From Planosporangium thailandense (GTDB taxonomy: Bacteria; Actinomycetota; Actinomycetes; Mycobacteriales; Micromonosporaceae): 64,000 nucleotides of DNA. Location of the stretch: contig NZ_JAATVY010000002.1 in NCBI RefSeq assembly GCF_011947195.1, positions 1 through 64,000 on the forward strand, given 5' to 3'. The notes beneath the pieces are model-generated. The model made no database searches. It saw nothing but the letters and a program-made list of their open reading frames with translations, and had not been told where the DNA came from. The translations under genes and the position numbers were made by a program. This document shows positions 1-7,627 of the stretch, one piece after another (within the stretch, counting starts at the first letter, position 1; every line of letters starts with the position of its first letter).

Positions 1-111
1 ATGCCGCCGTTGACGGTAGCGGGCGAACTCCAACTCCCGCCAGCCCAGGTTGATGTATGTGGATAAATTCCGGCACTTCGGACGGTTACCAGGTAGCGGA
101 ATCCGACCCAC
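1..111. other. Left-edge spacer, no assignable gene
   Basis: No gene can be named between the window edge and the eccB stop. On the minus strand a frame from GTG at 111, directly after the eccB stop, stays open for 37 codons to the edge, but it has no ribosome binding site and its first half lacks the G/C third-position bias of real genes here. It may be the start of a neighbouring gene or plain spacer. A perfect DnaA-box 9-mer, TTATCCACA, lies at 66..58 on the minus strand. Confidence 0.3.
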
Positions 112-1533
112 CTAGGAGCCGGCGGCCTGCTGCGCATCCTCCGGATCCAGGGCCGGCCCGACCGGCAGCAGCGCGACCAGCTCGGCCGGCATCGCGGCCG
201 GGGTGACTCCGTCGTAACCGAATTTGGCCAGCACGTCCCGGCTGCCCAGCGGATACCGGACACCGAGGTCGGAGATGATGCTCAGCGCACCGCTCGGGTC
301 ACCCGGCGACGCGACGGCCGTCACGAGCGCGCCGCGACCCGCGACCACGACCTGGTCGGCCAGGAGCACGCCGCTGCCGGTACGTGTCGGCGTCGTCGCC
401 GCGCCGCTCTGGTCGGGCAGCCTGGGATCGACCAGGACCTTGCTGACGCCCTTGGCGTCCGGGATCGACGCGCACACCGAGCCGGCGGTCCGGATCTCCG
501 GGGCCACCGTGAACGGCGGGGCGGAGGAGAGCCCCGTATGGGACTGGACCGCCGAGCTGTAGTCGGGCAGTTCGGTGTCGAGGCCCTGCGGGCCCTTGGG
601 CGTCTCCGGGTCGGCGAGGAGCAGCTTCGCCTGCGCGTCGGTGATCTCGGCGAGCCCGTCGGCGAGCGCGACGGCGTACCGGACCGCCTGGCCGTTGTTC
701 CTGAGGTGGTACACCTGGCCCACCTTCGCGCCGGGCAGCGCCGGCGACTTCCCACCGCGCCCCGGGATCGACGGCGGCCGCAGGTCGGGACCGGACGGCA
801 GCACGTTGATCAGGGCGGGCGAGACCGGCAGGACCGGCTTCGCGCTCCAGAAGAACGCCTTTGCCACCAGCTCGGGCTGTACGAGCTGGTAGCGGTGGTT
901 GTCGTACACGAGATAGCGCCGGCTGTCCGGAGTGGAGACCAGCAGCCCGTCAGGTGAGTTCCCGCCGCGGGCGGGCGCCAGCGCCTGGCCCCCGTCGACC
1001 GCCCCGCCGACGTACAGCACCGACCGTGGGCTCGCGGCACCGGTGTTCCCCGCCGCGTCCGACGCCTTCTGCGAACACAGCGTCCACGGCGGCCGGGCGA
1101 GGTGATGCTGGTCGGGCAGCGAGTCCGGCGCGCCCTGGATCCCCATGGGCGCGCCGAGCTGGGCCCGGTCGATCGCGGAACGTGACCAGGTGACGACGGT
1201 GGGACGGGCGGCGTCGGCGAGCAGGAGCGCGGAGGTGTAGTTGATGACCGGATGGAGCTTCTGGTCGCCTTTGTAGTAGACGTACCGCGCGCCGGAATCC
1301 TTCTCGATGATCACCTGGCCTGCCTTGCGCCAGTCGCCGCCGCCTCCCGCGTACACCCCGTACAGGGCCGCACCGGCCAGCGCGAGCGCCGCGACGATCG
1401 CGCCCGCCATGGTCGCCCCGGCAACCCGGCGAAAGGGCGACTGTGCGGGGTCGGTCTCCCGCATGACGAGTGCCGCAACGACGCGCTGCACCGAGAACTG
1501 GTAGGAGTGCAGCTGATCCTGGCGCGATGGCAT
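112..1533 (-). CDS. eccB: Type VII secretion system protein EccB
   Basis: Core membrane component of an ESX/type VII secretion apparatus; in this family a short cytoplasmic N-terminus and one transmembrane helix precede a large extracytoplasmic domain that joins the EccBCDE membrane complex. The start at 1533 is chosen because the protein then opens with MPSRQDQLHSYQF and VQRVVAALV, the typical EccB N-terminus, and a GGGGAGG site sits just upstream; the frame runs 93 codons further upstream without support. The predicted 473 residues fit the family. One hydrophobic helix spans about residues 38-62 and the rest is a Gly/Pro-rich extracytoplasmic domain. It is divergent from eccE with 84 bases between them. 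EccC, EccD and mycosin are not in the window and probably lie to the left. Confidence 0.93.
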   Translation of the reverse strand: MPSRQDQLHSYQFSVQRVVAALVMRETDPAQSPFRRVAGATMAGAIVAALALAGAALYGVYAGGGGDWRKAGQVIIEKDSGARYVYYKGDQKLHPVINYTSALLLADAARPTVVTWSRSAIDRAQLGAPMGIQGAPDSLPDQHHLARPPWTLCSQKASDAAGNTGAASPRSVLYVGGAVDGGQALAPARGGNSPDGLLVSTPDSRRYLVYDNHRYQLVQPELVAKAFFWSAKPVLPVSPALINVLPSGPDLRPPSIPGRGGKSPALPGAKVGQVYHLRNNGQAVRYAVALADGLAEITDAQAKLLLADPETPKGPQGLDTELPDYSSAVQSHTGLSSAPPFTVAPEIRTAGSVCASIPDAKGVSKVLVDPRLPDQSGAATTPTRTGSGVLLADQVVVAGRGALVTAVASPGDPSGALSIISDLGVRYPLGSRDVLAKFGYDGVTPAAMPAELVALLPVGPALDPEDAQQAAGS

Positions 1534-1617
1534 CGATCCTCCCCGTAGGCTCGCCCCCTCTGACAGACGGCCGAGCCATACGATAAGCGCCCGGGTGAGA
1601 TGGCGGGAGGTCGCACG

Positions 1618-3195
1618 GTGTCGATGGGTGCCGGCCTTCGTGCGCCCCGCCGTCATGGCACCCTGTTCGGGCTGGGTGGCGGCCAACTGGTGGCGGTCGA
1701 GATCGCGGCCGCGCTGGTGCTCGCCACGGTTGGCGCGGCGCCCTGGCTGCTGGCCGCCGCTCCGGTGGCGCTCGTCATTCTGGTGGCGGCCCTCGGCCGG
1801 TTCAGGGAGCACTGGATCTACGAGTGGCTGACCCTCGGCACGCGTTATCTGGGCCGCCGACGTGTCCTGGCGCCGGGTGCCGACGCCCGGGCCCTACTCG
1901 CTCTGGTCCGCCCGGACGCGATCGTGACCAGCATCGACGCCGATGGCGCCAGAACGGGGGTCATCGAGGACGCGTACGGCCTGACCGCCGTGCTCGAACT
2001 CGGCGACCCGGCTGCCCTGCTCGGCGAGGCCGCACCGCTGGCCCCGCCGCCGGCGGAGCTACTGCACCCGCCGAACGCCGACCAGCCGCGGGTACGGCTG
2101 CAACTGCTCCTCTCCGCGCTTCCGGCTCCGGGGCCGCACACCGGACCGGGCTCGCCGTCCACCTCCTACCGGCAGCTCACCGAGGGCCGCGTACCCGCCT
2201 CGCAACGGGCGTTCCTGGCCGTCCAGGTCCGTCGCGTCGGCGGCTTCGGCGAGGCCGATCTGCGCCGCGCGCTGTCGAGCGCGGTCCGTCGGGTATGCCG
2301 CCGGTTCGCGCACGACGGCCTGCCGTGCCGGGCCCTCAACCCGGAGGCCGCGCTGCGGGCGCTCGGCGAACTGGCCCATCTCGGCGGGGCCGACGGGCTG
2401 CGGGAGGAGTGGGCGGCGGTGGGCACGGGTGGCCTGCGTCAGGTGAGCTTGCTGCTGCGCCGGTGGCCGGACGTCGGCGGTGATCCGGGACGTTCGCTGC
2501 TGGCCCACGTGCTGGCCCTGCCGGGCGCGGCGACGGCCGTCTCGCTGGCCGTCGAGCGGCCGGACGCCGACGAGGTACGGGTCGAGCTGGTCGTTCGGCT
2601 CGCCTCCCCCGGACCGCAGAGCCAGGCGGTCGCGCTGGCCGCCCTCCGGCGACTGCTGAGAGCATCCGGTACGCGGGCCCGACGGCTGGACGGAACGCAG
2701 CTCGCCGGCCTCGCCGCGACCCTCCCCCTCGGCGGCGCGGTCGATCCGGCCACCGGCTTCCTGGCCGATCTGTTGGACCGGTCAGCAGGCGCGGCGGTCG
2801 CCGACGGCGTGGGGCTGCGGACCTCGCCTCAGCTGCTCGCCGGCCTGGAGCTGCCGCCGTGCGGCGACGGACTGGCGATGGGTGTCAACCGGCACGGCGA
2901 GCCCACTCCCGTCCGCCTGTTCCGGTCGGAGCCCACCCGGGTGGCCCTGTTCGGATTGCGCTACGCGCAACTGCTGGCGCTACGGGCCCTGGCGCTCGGT
3001 GCCCGGGTCGTGGTGTGGACCGGCCGGCCGCAGGCCTGGGAAGCGTTCGCGCGCGGTGTGAGCGGGTCCGGCGACGCCCTGGCGGTCCTGCCCACGAACC
3101 GGGCGCTCGAGCTGGGGCCGGCGAGCCCGCTGCTGCCCCAGCTGGTCATTGTGGATGCCGGCGGGACGGACAGCGTCGGCGCTGCCGTCAGGTAG
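1618..3195 (+). CDS. eccE: Type VII secretion protein EccE, ended early by an in-frame TAG
   Basis: EccE-type membrane protein of the ESX secretion complex. I place the start at GTG 1618 because GGGAGG lies 7 nt upstream; ATG 1600 is the alternative. Two hydrophobic helices lie at about residues 14-58, followed by a long soluble domain, as expected for EccE. The frame stops at TAG 3193-3195 after 525 codons, yet the same frame continues open for 90 more codons to 3468 with the same codon bias and a plausible EccE C-terminus. The gene therefore appears truncated by a single nonsense codon, either a real mutation or a sequencing error. It could still yield a shortened protein. EccB next to it makes the assignment firm. 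Confidence 0.85.
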   Translation: MSMGAGLRAPRRHGTLFGLGGGQLVAVEIAAALVLATVGAAPWLLAAAPVALVILVAALGRFREHWIYEWLTLGTRYLGRRRVLAPGADARALLALVRPDAIVTSIDADGARTGVIEDAYGLTAVLELGDPAALLGEAAPLAPPPAELLHPPNADQPRVRLQLLLSALPAPGPHTGPGSPSTSYRQLTEGRVPASQRAFLAVQVRRVGGFGEADLRRALSSAVRRVCRRFAHDGLPCRALNPEAALRALGELAHLGGADGLREEWAAVGTGGLRQVSLLLRRWPDVGGDPGRSLLAHVLALPGAATAVSLAVERPDADEVRVELVVRLASPGPQSQAVALAALRRLLRASGTRARRLDGTQLAGLAATLPLGGAVDPATGFLADLLDRSAGAAVADGVGLRTSPQLLAGLELPPCGDGLAMGVNRHGEPTPVRLFRSEPTRVALFGLRYAQLLALRALALGARVVVWTGRPQAWEAFARGVSGSGDALAVLPTNRALELGPASPLLPQLVIVDAGGTDSVGAAVR

Positions 3196-3468
3196 GGCTC
3201 CTGGCGCGCCGTGATGCTGCTGCGAGACGAGCTCACACCGCAGGACGCCGACGTCCTGGCCCGCGCCGACGTGGCGCTGCTGCCGCCGCTGTCGGCGCCG
3301 GAGGCCGAGGTCGCGGCCCGCGCGCTGGGGCGGGACCAGCTGGCGGACCACCTGCCCCGGATACGCCCGGACCTGATCGGCGTCGTCGCGGGCAGGCAGG
3401 CGCTTCGATGGACTCAGCTGTCGGTGACGGCGATCGAGCATCAGTTGATCGGTCCGATCAGCCGCTGA
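3196..3468 (+). pseudogene. eccE: C-terminal continuation of eccE beyond the amber codon
   Basis: These 90 in-frame codons follow the eccE TAG directly, with no frame change, and end at a TGA at 3466-3468. The encoded segment (for example LLRDELTPQDADVL, then RPDLIGVVAGRQALRW near the end) has the composition and codon use of coding DNA and reads as the missing EccE C-terminus. A GTG at 3211 could in principle start a separate polypeptide, but no ribosome binding site precedes it. Confidence 0.7.
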
Positions 3469-3529
3469 GCAGGAGGATGTGTCGGTGTCGGCACCGCGCC
3501 GCTGGCGCGGACATGCGACGATCACCGGC

Positions 3530-3913
3530 ATGGGCATCCTCATCCGGCTCGCCGTCAGCGCGGCGGCGCTGTGGGTCTCGACACTGCTCCTCAAGGGCAT
3601 CACCCTCGGCCAGGTCAGCACGGTGAAGAAGATCGGCGTCCTGCTCGCGGTCGCGGCGATCTTCGGCTTGATCAACGCCGTTCTGCGACCGATCATCAAG
3701 ACGGTCGGCTGCGGGGTGTACGTGCTCACCCTGGGCCTGGCCGCCCTCGTGGTCAACGGGCTGTTGTTCCTGCTCACAAGCTGGATCGCCGGCCGGCTCG
3801 GCCTGCCGTTCCACGTTGACAGGTTCTGGCCGACGGCGGTGGTGGGCGCGCTGCTCGTCAGCGTCATCAGCTGGGTGCTCAACCTCGTCATCCCCGACGG
3901 CCGCGAGGACTGA
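3530..3913 (+). CDS. Small four-helix membrane protein, phage holin family-like
   Basis: A 127-residue protein made almost entirely of four hydrophobic helices (about residues 3-22, 30-50, 60-85 and 95-123), resembling the phage holin family 4/YvlD-type membrane proteins of unknown role (Pfam family recalled, not searched). Despite the family name nothing phage-like surrounds it. The start is uncertain: ATG 3530 begins at the first helix and has a weak -10-like GACGAT 7 nt upstream, while GTG 3485 is in frame and has an AGGAGG 8 nt upstream, which would add 15 residues. It follows the eccE remnant on the same strand but is probably unrelated to secretion. Confidence 0.75.
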   Translation: MGILIRLAVSAAALWVSTLLLKGITLGQVSTVKKIGVLLAVAAIFGLINAVLRPIIKTVGCGVYVLTLGLAALVVNGLLFLLTSWIAGRLGLPFHVDRFWPTAVVGALLVSVISWVLNLVIPDGRED

Positions 3914-3958
3914 CTCACAGCCTTGTCATTACCGATTTTGATTCGCGCCCCTTACCGA

Positions 3959-3964
3959 TACGGT
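3959..3964 (+). promoter_or_regulatory. Candidate -10 box for a leaderless rarD-like transcript
   Basis: TACGGT matches TAnnnT and ends 6 nt before the GTG start at 3971, where no Shine-Dalgarno site is present. This is the spacing expected when transcription starts at the start codon. Confidence 0.4.
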
Positions 3965-3970
3965 TGACGC

Positions 3971-4915
3971 GTGAATCAGGTGCGCCGGGGCTACATCTTC
4001 GGATTTCTCGCATATGCGGCCTGGGGCTTCTTCCCGCTGTACTGGAAGCTCCTCAAGCCGGCCGGTGCGCTTGAGATCCTGGCGCACCGGGTCGTGTGGT
4101 CGGCGGTGTTCGTCACGCTCCTGCTGGTGGCGATGCGCAACTGGCGCTTCGTCGCGGTGCTCGCCCGTCGCCCGCGTACGCTCGCCGGCATCGCCGGGGC
4201 CGCCGTGTTCATCGCGATCAACTGGGGGATGTACATCTACGGCGTGAACTCCTCCCACGTGGTGGAGACGTCGCTCGGCTACTTCATCAACCCGCTCGTC
4301 ACCGTGCTGCTCGGCGTCGTCGTGCTACGCGAACGGCTCCGGCCGACGCAGTGGATCGCCATCGCCGTCGGCGCCGTCGCCGTGATCGTCCTGACCGTCG
4401 ACTACGGCCGGCCACCGTGGATCGCGCTGACGCTCGCAGCCAGCTTCGCCCTTTACGGGCTGATGAAGAAGAGCCTGGCGCTGCCCGCGGCGGAGGGGCT
4501 GTTCCTGGAGTCGTTGACGCTCACCGTCCCGGCACTGGTCTACCTGGGCTGGCTGGTGAGCCGCGACCGCTCGACGTTCGGGCACGTGTCGGCGCTCCAG
4601 ACCACCATGCTGGTCCTCGCGGGCGCGGTCACCGCGATCCCGCTGCTGCTGTTCGCCGGGGCCGCCAACCGGATCCCGCTGACCGGGCTGGGCCTGCTGC
4701 AGTACCTGACCCCGATCCTGCAGCTCGGCTGCGGCGTGTTGGTCTTCCACGAACCGATGCCGCCGGCCCAGCTGGCCGGGTTCGCCCTGGTGTGGCTGGC
4801 GCTCGTCGTGTTCACCTGGGACGGGATCCGCCACGCCCGGCGCACCCGCAAGCGGGCCGGCGCGGATACCGAGACGGCGGCGGAGGCGGTCGCCACGACG
4901 GCAACCACCTCCTGA
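3971..4915 (+). CDS. rarD: EamA-family transporter, RarD type
   Basis: Ten-helix inner-membrane permease of the drug/metabolite transporter superfamily with two EamA repeats. The N-terminus (GYIFGFLAYAAWGFFPLYWK) and the AHRVVWS segment near residue 40 are characteristic of RarD, a family named for chloramphenicol sensitivity whose natural substrate is mostly unknown. Its 314 residues match the family. The start at GTG 3971 fits the alignment of the first helix and a leaderless promoter. The C-terminal 25 residues are a hydrophilic Arg/Thr/Ala-rich tail. It converges on the anti-sigma gene 5 bases away; a 15-base palindrome (4911-4925, arms CCTGACG and CGTCAGG) covers both stop codons. Confidence 0.88.
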   Translation: MNQVRRGYIFGFLAYAAWGFFPLYWKLLKPAGALEILAHRVVWSAVFVTLLLVAMRNWRFVAVLARRPRTLAGIAGAAVFIAINWGMYIYGVNSSHVVETSLGYFINPLVTVLLGVVVLRERLRPTQWIAIAVGAVAVIVLTVDYGRPPWIALTLAASFALYGLMKKSLALPAAEGLFLESLTLTVPALVYLGWLVSRDRSTFGHVSALQTTMLVLAGAVTAIPLLLFAGAANRIPLTGLGLLQYLTPILQLGCGVLVFHEPMPPAQLAGFALVWLALVVFTWDGIRHARRTRKRAGADTETAAEAVATTATTS

Positions 4916-4920
4916 CGCCG

Positions 4921-5688
4921 TCAGGCCTGCTCGTACACGAGCAGGGACGTGTTGTCCCCCTTGCTGATCTCGACCTTGCCGATGTCGGACGGGGCGTACC
5001 GGGTGGCGGCCGAGAGCGTGACGTCGTCGCCGTGCGCGGCCGTCCACGTTGACACCTGCTCCGGCTCTCCGCCGCTCTTCGGGTACACGACCATCTTCAG
5101 CCACCACCGGTGGCCGGGGGTGCCGCCGCTGTAGGCGCAGTGCATCCGGATCTCGGTGCCGCCGACGAACGGGGTGAGCCCCACCTGGGCGGTGATGGGC
5201 ACCGAGTCCGCCACCGGTCGCATGGCGGCCATCTGCGCCGGGCGCGGCTCGGAGGCCACGCCGAACACCCTGGCCCCGACCAGCACTCCGAGCGCCAGGC
5301 AGGCGGCCGCGGCCAGGCCGGCGGTGACGGCCCGCCAGCGCTGTCGCCTGCGCTGGGTACCCCGCTGCTGCGAACGGCTGCCGGAGTACGCGGGAGCCCG
5401 TTCAGCGGGGTTGGAGCGGGGCACCGACGGCAACGGGCGCACCGGTGCGGGCCTGTCGTAACGGGTACCTACGGGCATCTCGGCCGGGTGCGGGCCGACG
5501 GTGCGCCCGATCGCCTCGACCTCGGCGGGCTCGAGCTGAGCGAGCATGTCGGGCAGGCCGGCGAAGTCGGCCACCTCCCGCCGGCAGACCGCGCAGATCT
5601 CGAGATGCCGCTCGTACGCCGCGTGGTCTGCGGGGTCGAGAATGCCGAGGACGTATGCGCCTGACTCGATCACCTGGTCACACGTCAC
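4921..5688 (-). CDS. Transmembrane anti-sigma factor, zinc-finger (ZAS) type
   Basis: Predicted to bind and silence the ECF sigma factor encoded just upstream, releasing it on an envelope signal. The start is GTG 5688, which overlaps the sigma stop as GTGA and implies translational coupling. In the 255-residue product the ZAS motif H-x3-C-x2-C is at His28, Cys32 and Cys35 (HLEICAVC), a basic linker covers about 100-118, one helix spans 119-143, and the remaining 110 residues form an extracytoplasmic domain that probably senses the signal. Its ligand cannot be told from sequence. The longer open frame upstream of 5688 overlaps the sigma gene and is not used. Confidence 0.88.
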   Translation of the reverse strand: MTCDQVIESGAYVLGILDPADHAAYERHLEICAVCRREVADFAGLPDMLAQLEPAEVEAIGRTVGPHPAEMPVGTRYDRPAPVRPLPSVPRSNPAERAPAYSGSRSQQRGTQRRRQRWRAVTAGLAAAACLALGVLVGARVFGVASEPRPAQMAAMRPVADSVPITAQVGLTPFVGGTEIRMHCAYSGGTPGHRWWLKMVVYPKSGGEPEQVSTWTAAHGDDVTLSAATRYAPSDIGKVEISKGDNTSLLVYEQA

Positions 5689-6206
5689 GACGTCACTCCC
5701 AGTTCTTCGAGAATGAGCTTGAGCGAGCGCAGCGCGTAGTACGTACGGGACTTGACGGTGCCGGGAGGCACGCCCAGGCGGCTCGCCGCCTCGTTGACCG
5801 ACCGCCCCTGGTAGTAGCACTCCACGAGGACCTCCCGATGCTGCGGTGAGAGGCGGGCCAGCGCCTCCGACACGATCCACGAGTCGACCGCACGGTCGGT
5901 CTCGTCCGTTGTCGGCAGCTCCGGTGGCGCGTCGGTGATGACCTCACCGACCCGCGCCGACCGCCGCCGCCAGTTGTCTATCGCCAGGTTGCGGGCCGTG
6001 GTGAACAACCAGGCCCGCACCGAGCCGCGCGTGGGATCGAGCGCTTCGGGATGCTGCCATGCTCGCAGCAGCGTCTCCTGCACCAGATCCTCCGCACGCT
6101 GTCGGTCTCCCCCATTCAGGCGGAGAGCGTGCGCGTACAACGCCTCGCCATGCTCAGCGTGCAGCGCGCGTAGCTGATCGGCGTCCTCGTCGCCCACGCC
6201 AGGCAT
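5685..6206 (-). CDS. ECF-type RNA polymerase sigma factor
   Basis: Group IV sigma factor of 173 residues. Region 2 includes the QETLLRAWQHP and WLFTTARNLAIDNWRRR segments that bind core polymerase and the -10 element; region 4 has the helix-turn-helix NEAASRLGVPPGTVKSRTYY recognising the -35 element. The start at ATG 6206 has GAGGG 7 nt upstream; the frame extends to 6311 but a probable ECF promoter lies at 6228-6252 inside that extension, so the shorter start is preferred. It is co-transcribed and coupled with its anti-sigma factor. The overall layout resembles SigL/SigK-like pairs of actinobacteria; the exact ECF group needs a phylogeny. Confidence 0.9.
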   Translation of the reverse strand: MPGVGDEDADQLRALHAEHGEALYAHALRLNGGDRQRAEDLVQETLLRAWQHPEALDPTRGSVRAWLFTTARNLAIDNWRRRSARVGEVITDAPPELPTTDETDRAVDSWIVSEALARLSPQHREVLVECYYQGRSVNEAASRLGVPPGTVKSRTYYALRSLKLILEELGVTS

Positions 6207-6227
6207 CCTTCCACCCTCGTCTTCAAG

Positions 6228-6252
6228 CACGTAGGTAGCGCCGGATCGGTTC
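6228..6252 (-). promoter_or_regulatory. Candidate autoregulatory ECF promoter
   Basis: On the minus strand GAACC (6252-6248) is followed after 16 nt by CGTG (6231-6228), the classic ECF -35/-10 pair and spacing. Transcription would begin a few bases before the Shine-Dalgarno site of the sigma gene, as expected if the sigma factor drives its own operon. Confidence 0.5.
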
Positions 6253-6361
6253 AACGTGGAGTAAAAGTTCTCCACGCCTTCCCTTAAGCTTCCGAGCGCA
6301 CTCGGTCGCAAGGAGTCTTCCAGGTCTCGCCGATCTTCGGCAGTGATGGCGATCGCTGGCG

Positions 6362-6445
6362 TGCGCGAGGCGGAACTCGCCCCGATCCTTGCGCGAGACG
6401 GAAGGCGCCCCGGTCCTTGCGCGGGGTGGACGCCGCTCTAGTCCT
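6362..6445. repeat. 28-bp tandem repeat, three copies, at the 3' end of the iclR gene
   Basis: Copies at 6362-6389, 6390-6417 and 6418-6445. The first two agree at 24 of 28 positions; the third is more diverged (about 18 of 28). Each begins TGCGCG and ends TCCT. The third copy contains the IclR stop codon and its last two codons. The spacing is exact, so this looks like slippage or duplication of the gene end. Confidence 0.7.
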
Positions 6446-7214
6446 TGAGCACCTCGGCTACGGCGGCGGCGGTCGCGAGCAGGCGCGTACGCACGATGCG
6501 GGCGGACGTCATCAACTCCCCGGCGGGCAGGGTGCACTGGAGCACCACCCTGCGCTCCGGGTCCCGGTCGCTGACGGCGAGCACGGCCGCACAGGCCAGA
6601 CCGTTGCGGTACTGGTTGATCTCGATCTGCATTCCGCGCCGCTCACCGGCCGTCAGGTCGGCCTCGAACGCCTCGGGCGAGGTGATCGTCTGCGGGGTGT
6701 AGGCCGGCATGCCGGCCTCCTTGAGGAACCTGGCGCGCTGCTCGCTGCTCAGCGTCGCGAGCAGCGCCTTCCCCATGGCGAGGGCGTGCGCGCCGTCGTC
6801 GAATCCCGGGATGAGGTCGTCGACGTACGGTGAGCGCGGCCCTTCGGCCGCGGCCGTGATGGTCGGCCGGTTGCCGACGAACCTGGCCAGGTGGTGGCTG
6901 TAGCCGGTCTCGGCGGCCGCCCGCCGGAGCGCCTCGCTCACCGCGGCCGGCCCGCGGAACGCCACGACCAGTTCCCGGAACCGGTCGGCGACCTCCAGGC
7001 CCACCACGTACGTGCCATCCTCACGCCGGATCACGTACCCCTCGTACGCGAGGGTGCGTACAAGGTGGTAGGTCGTCGCGACGGTGAGCTGACAGCGACG
7101 TGCCACCTGCTTGACAGTGAGCCCTCGTTCGGACTGGCCGACCGCCTCGAGGACCCGCAGCGCGCGCGACACGCTGCGGATCAGATCCGAGGGCTCCGCC
7201 TGTGGATCTCGCAC
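6438..7214 (-). CDS. IclR-family transcriptional regulator
   Basis: A 258-residue regulator with an N-terminal winged helix (about residues 10-75; SVSRALRVLEAV, then the recognition segment VATTYHLVRTL) and a C-terminal effector-binding domain (about 85-255). IclR proteins usually bind small acids and repress or activate nearby catabolic genes; the ligand is unknown. The GTG start at 7214 has GGGGAGG upstream. The gene stands alone: the sigma operon lies downstream on the same strand and a 413-base non-coding gap lies upstream, so the target is not obvious. Its 3' end falls inside the 28-bp tandem repeat. Confidence 0.9.
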   Translation of the reverse strand: MRDPQAEPSDLIRSVSRALRVLEAVGQSERGLTVKQVARRCQLTVATTYHLVRTLAYEGYVIRREDGTYVVGLEVADRFRELVVAFRGPAAVSEALRRAAAETGYSHHLARFVGNRPTITAAAEGPRSPYVDDLIPGFDDGAHALAMGKALLATLSSEQRARFLKEAGMPAYTPQTITSPEAFEADLTAGERRGMQIEINQYRNGLACAAVLAVSDRDPERRVVLQCTLPAGELMTSARIVRTRLLATAAAVAEVLKD

Positions 7215-7627
7215 CGCTCCGCCTCCCCAGCCGCAGCAGCAACAGGATTTACACCATATGAAATTGGTCAGCGCACCGGAAACCTTTCGGCCGACAAAAG
7301 GGTGAGGTACAGGGACCTAAAGGGCCAGAAAGTTCCGCAACCAGGTGACAGAGCAGCCAATACTCAAAGCGACACGTCAGGAACACCGTGTGCACATCTG
7401 CGAAATCGCCTTCACGGCCGCAGCCGTTTAGGTAACGGCGATCTCGCTCGTGAGTGACCCTCGTCAGCCGCCAGTATGCGTCACGATCGCTTGCACTGCG
7501 CGGCGTTCAACCGCGCCGGCGCCCGGCCGCAGACGCGAAGCTGGCCGGACCACGGCGGTCCGGCCAGCTTCGATGTGGACATCGTGGACGGCTACGGGCC
7601 AGTGCAACCCGACCGTTCCACAGTGGA
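7215..7627. other. Non-coding gap upstream of iclR
   Basis: No convincing gene on either strand. The half next to iclR is less GC-rich than its neighbours and should hold the iclR promoter; I cannot define it beyond a CATATG-centred AT-rich stretch near 7255. The half near the prenyl synthase gene holds a strong hairpin at 7536-7572. Confidence 0.5.
7536..7572 (-). terminator. Hairpin terminator after the nuo-prenyl synthase operon
   Basis: A perfect 16-bp stem (CGAAGCTGGCCGGACC at 7536-7551 paired with 7557-7572) and a 5-nt loop, 56 bases past the stop of the polyprenyl synthase gene. There is no T tract, which is usual for actinobacterial terminators. Confidence 0.75.

Noticed and set aside
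1-111. A gene starting at GTG 111 on the minus strand
   Set aside because: Only 37 codons are visible, there is no ribosome binding site and the first half lacks codon bias; it cannot be judged without the sequence to the left.
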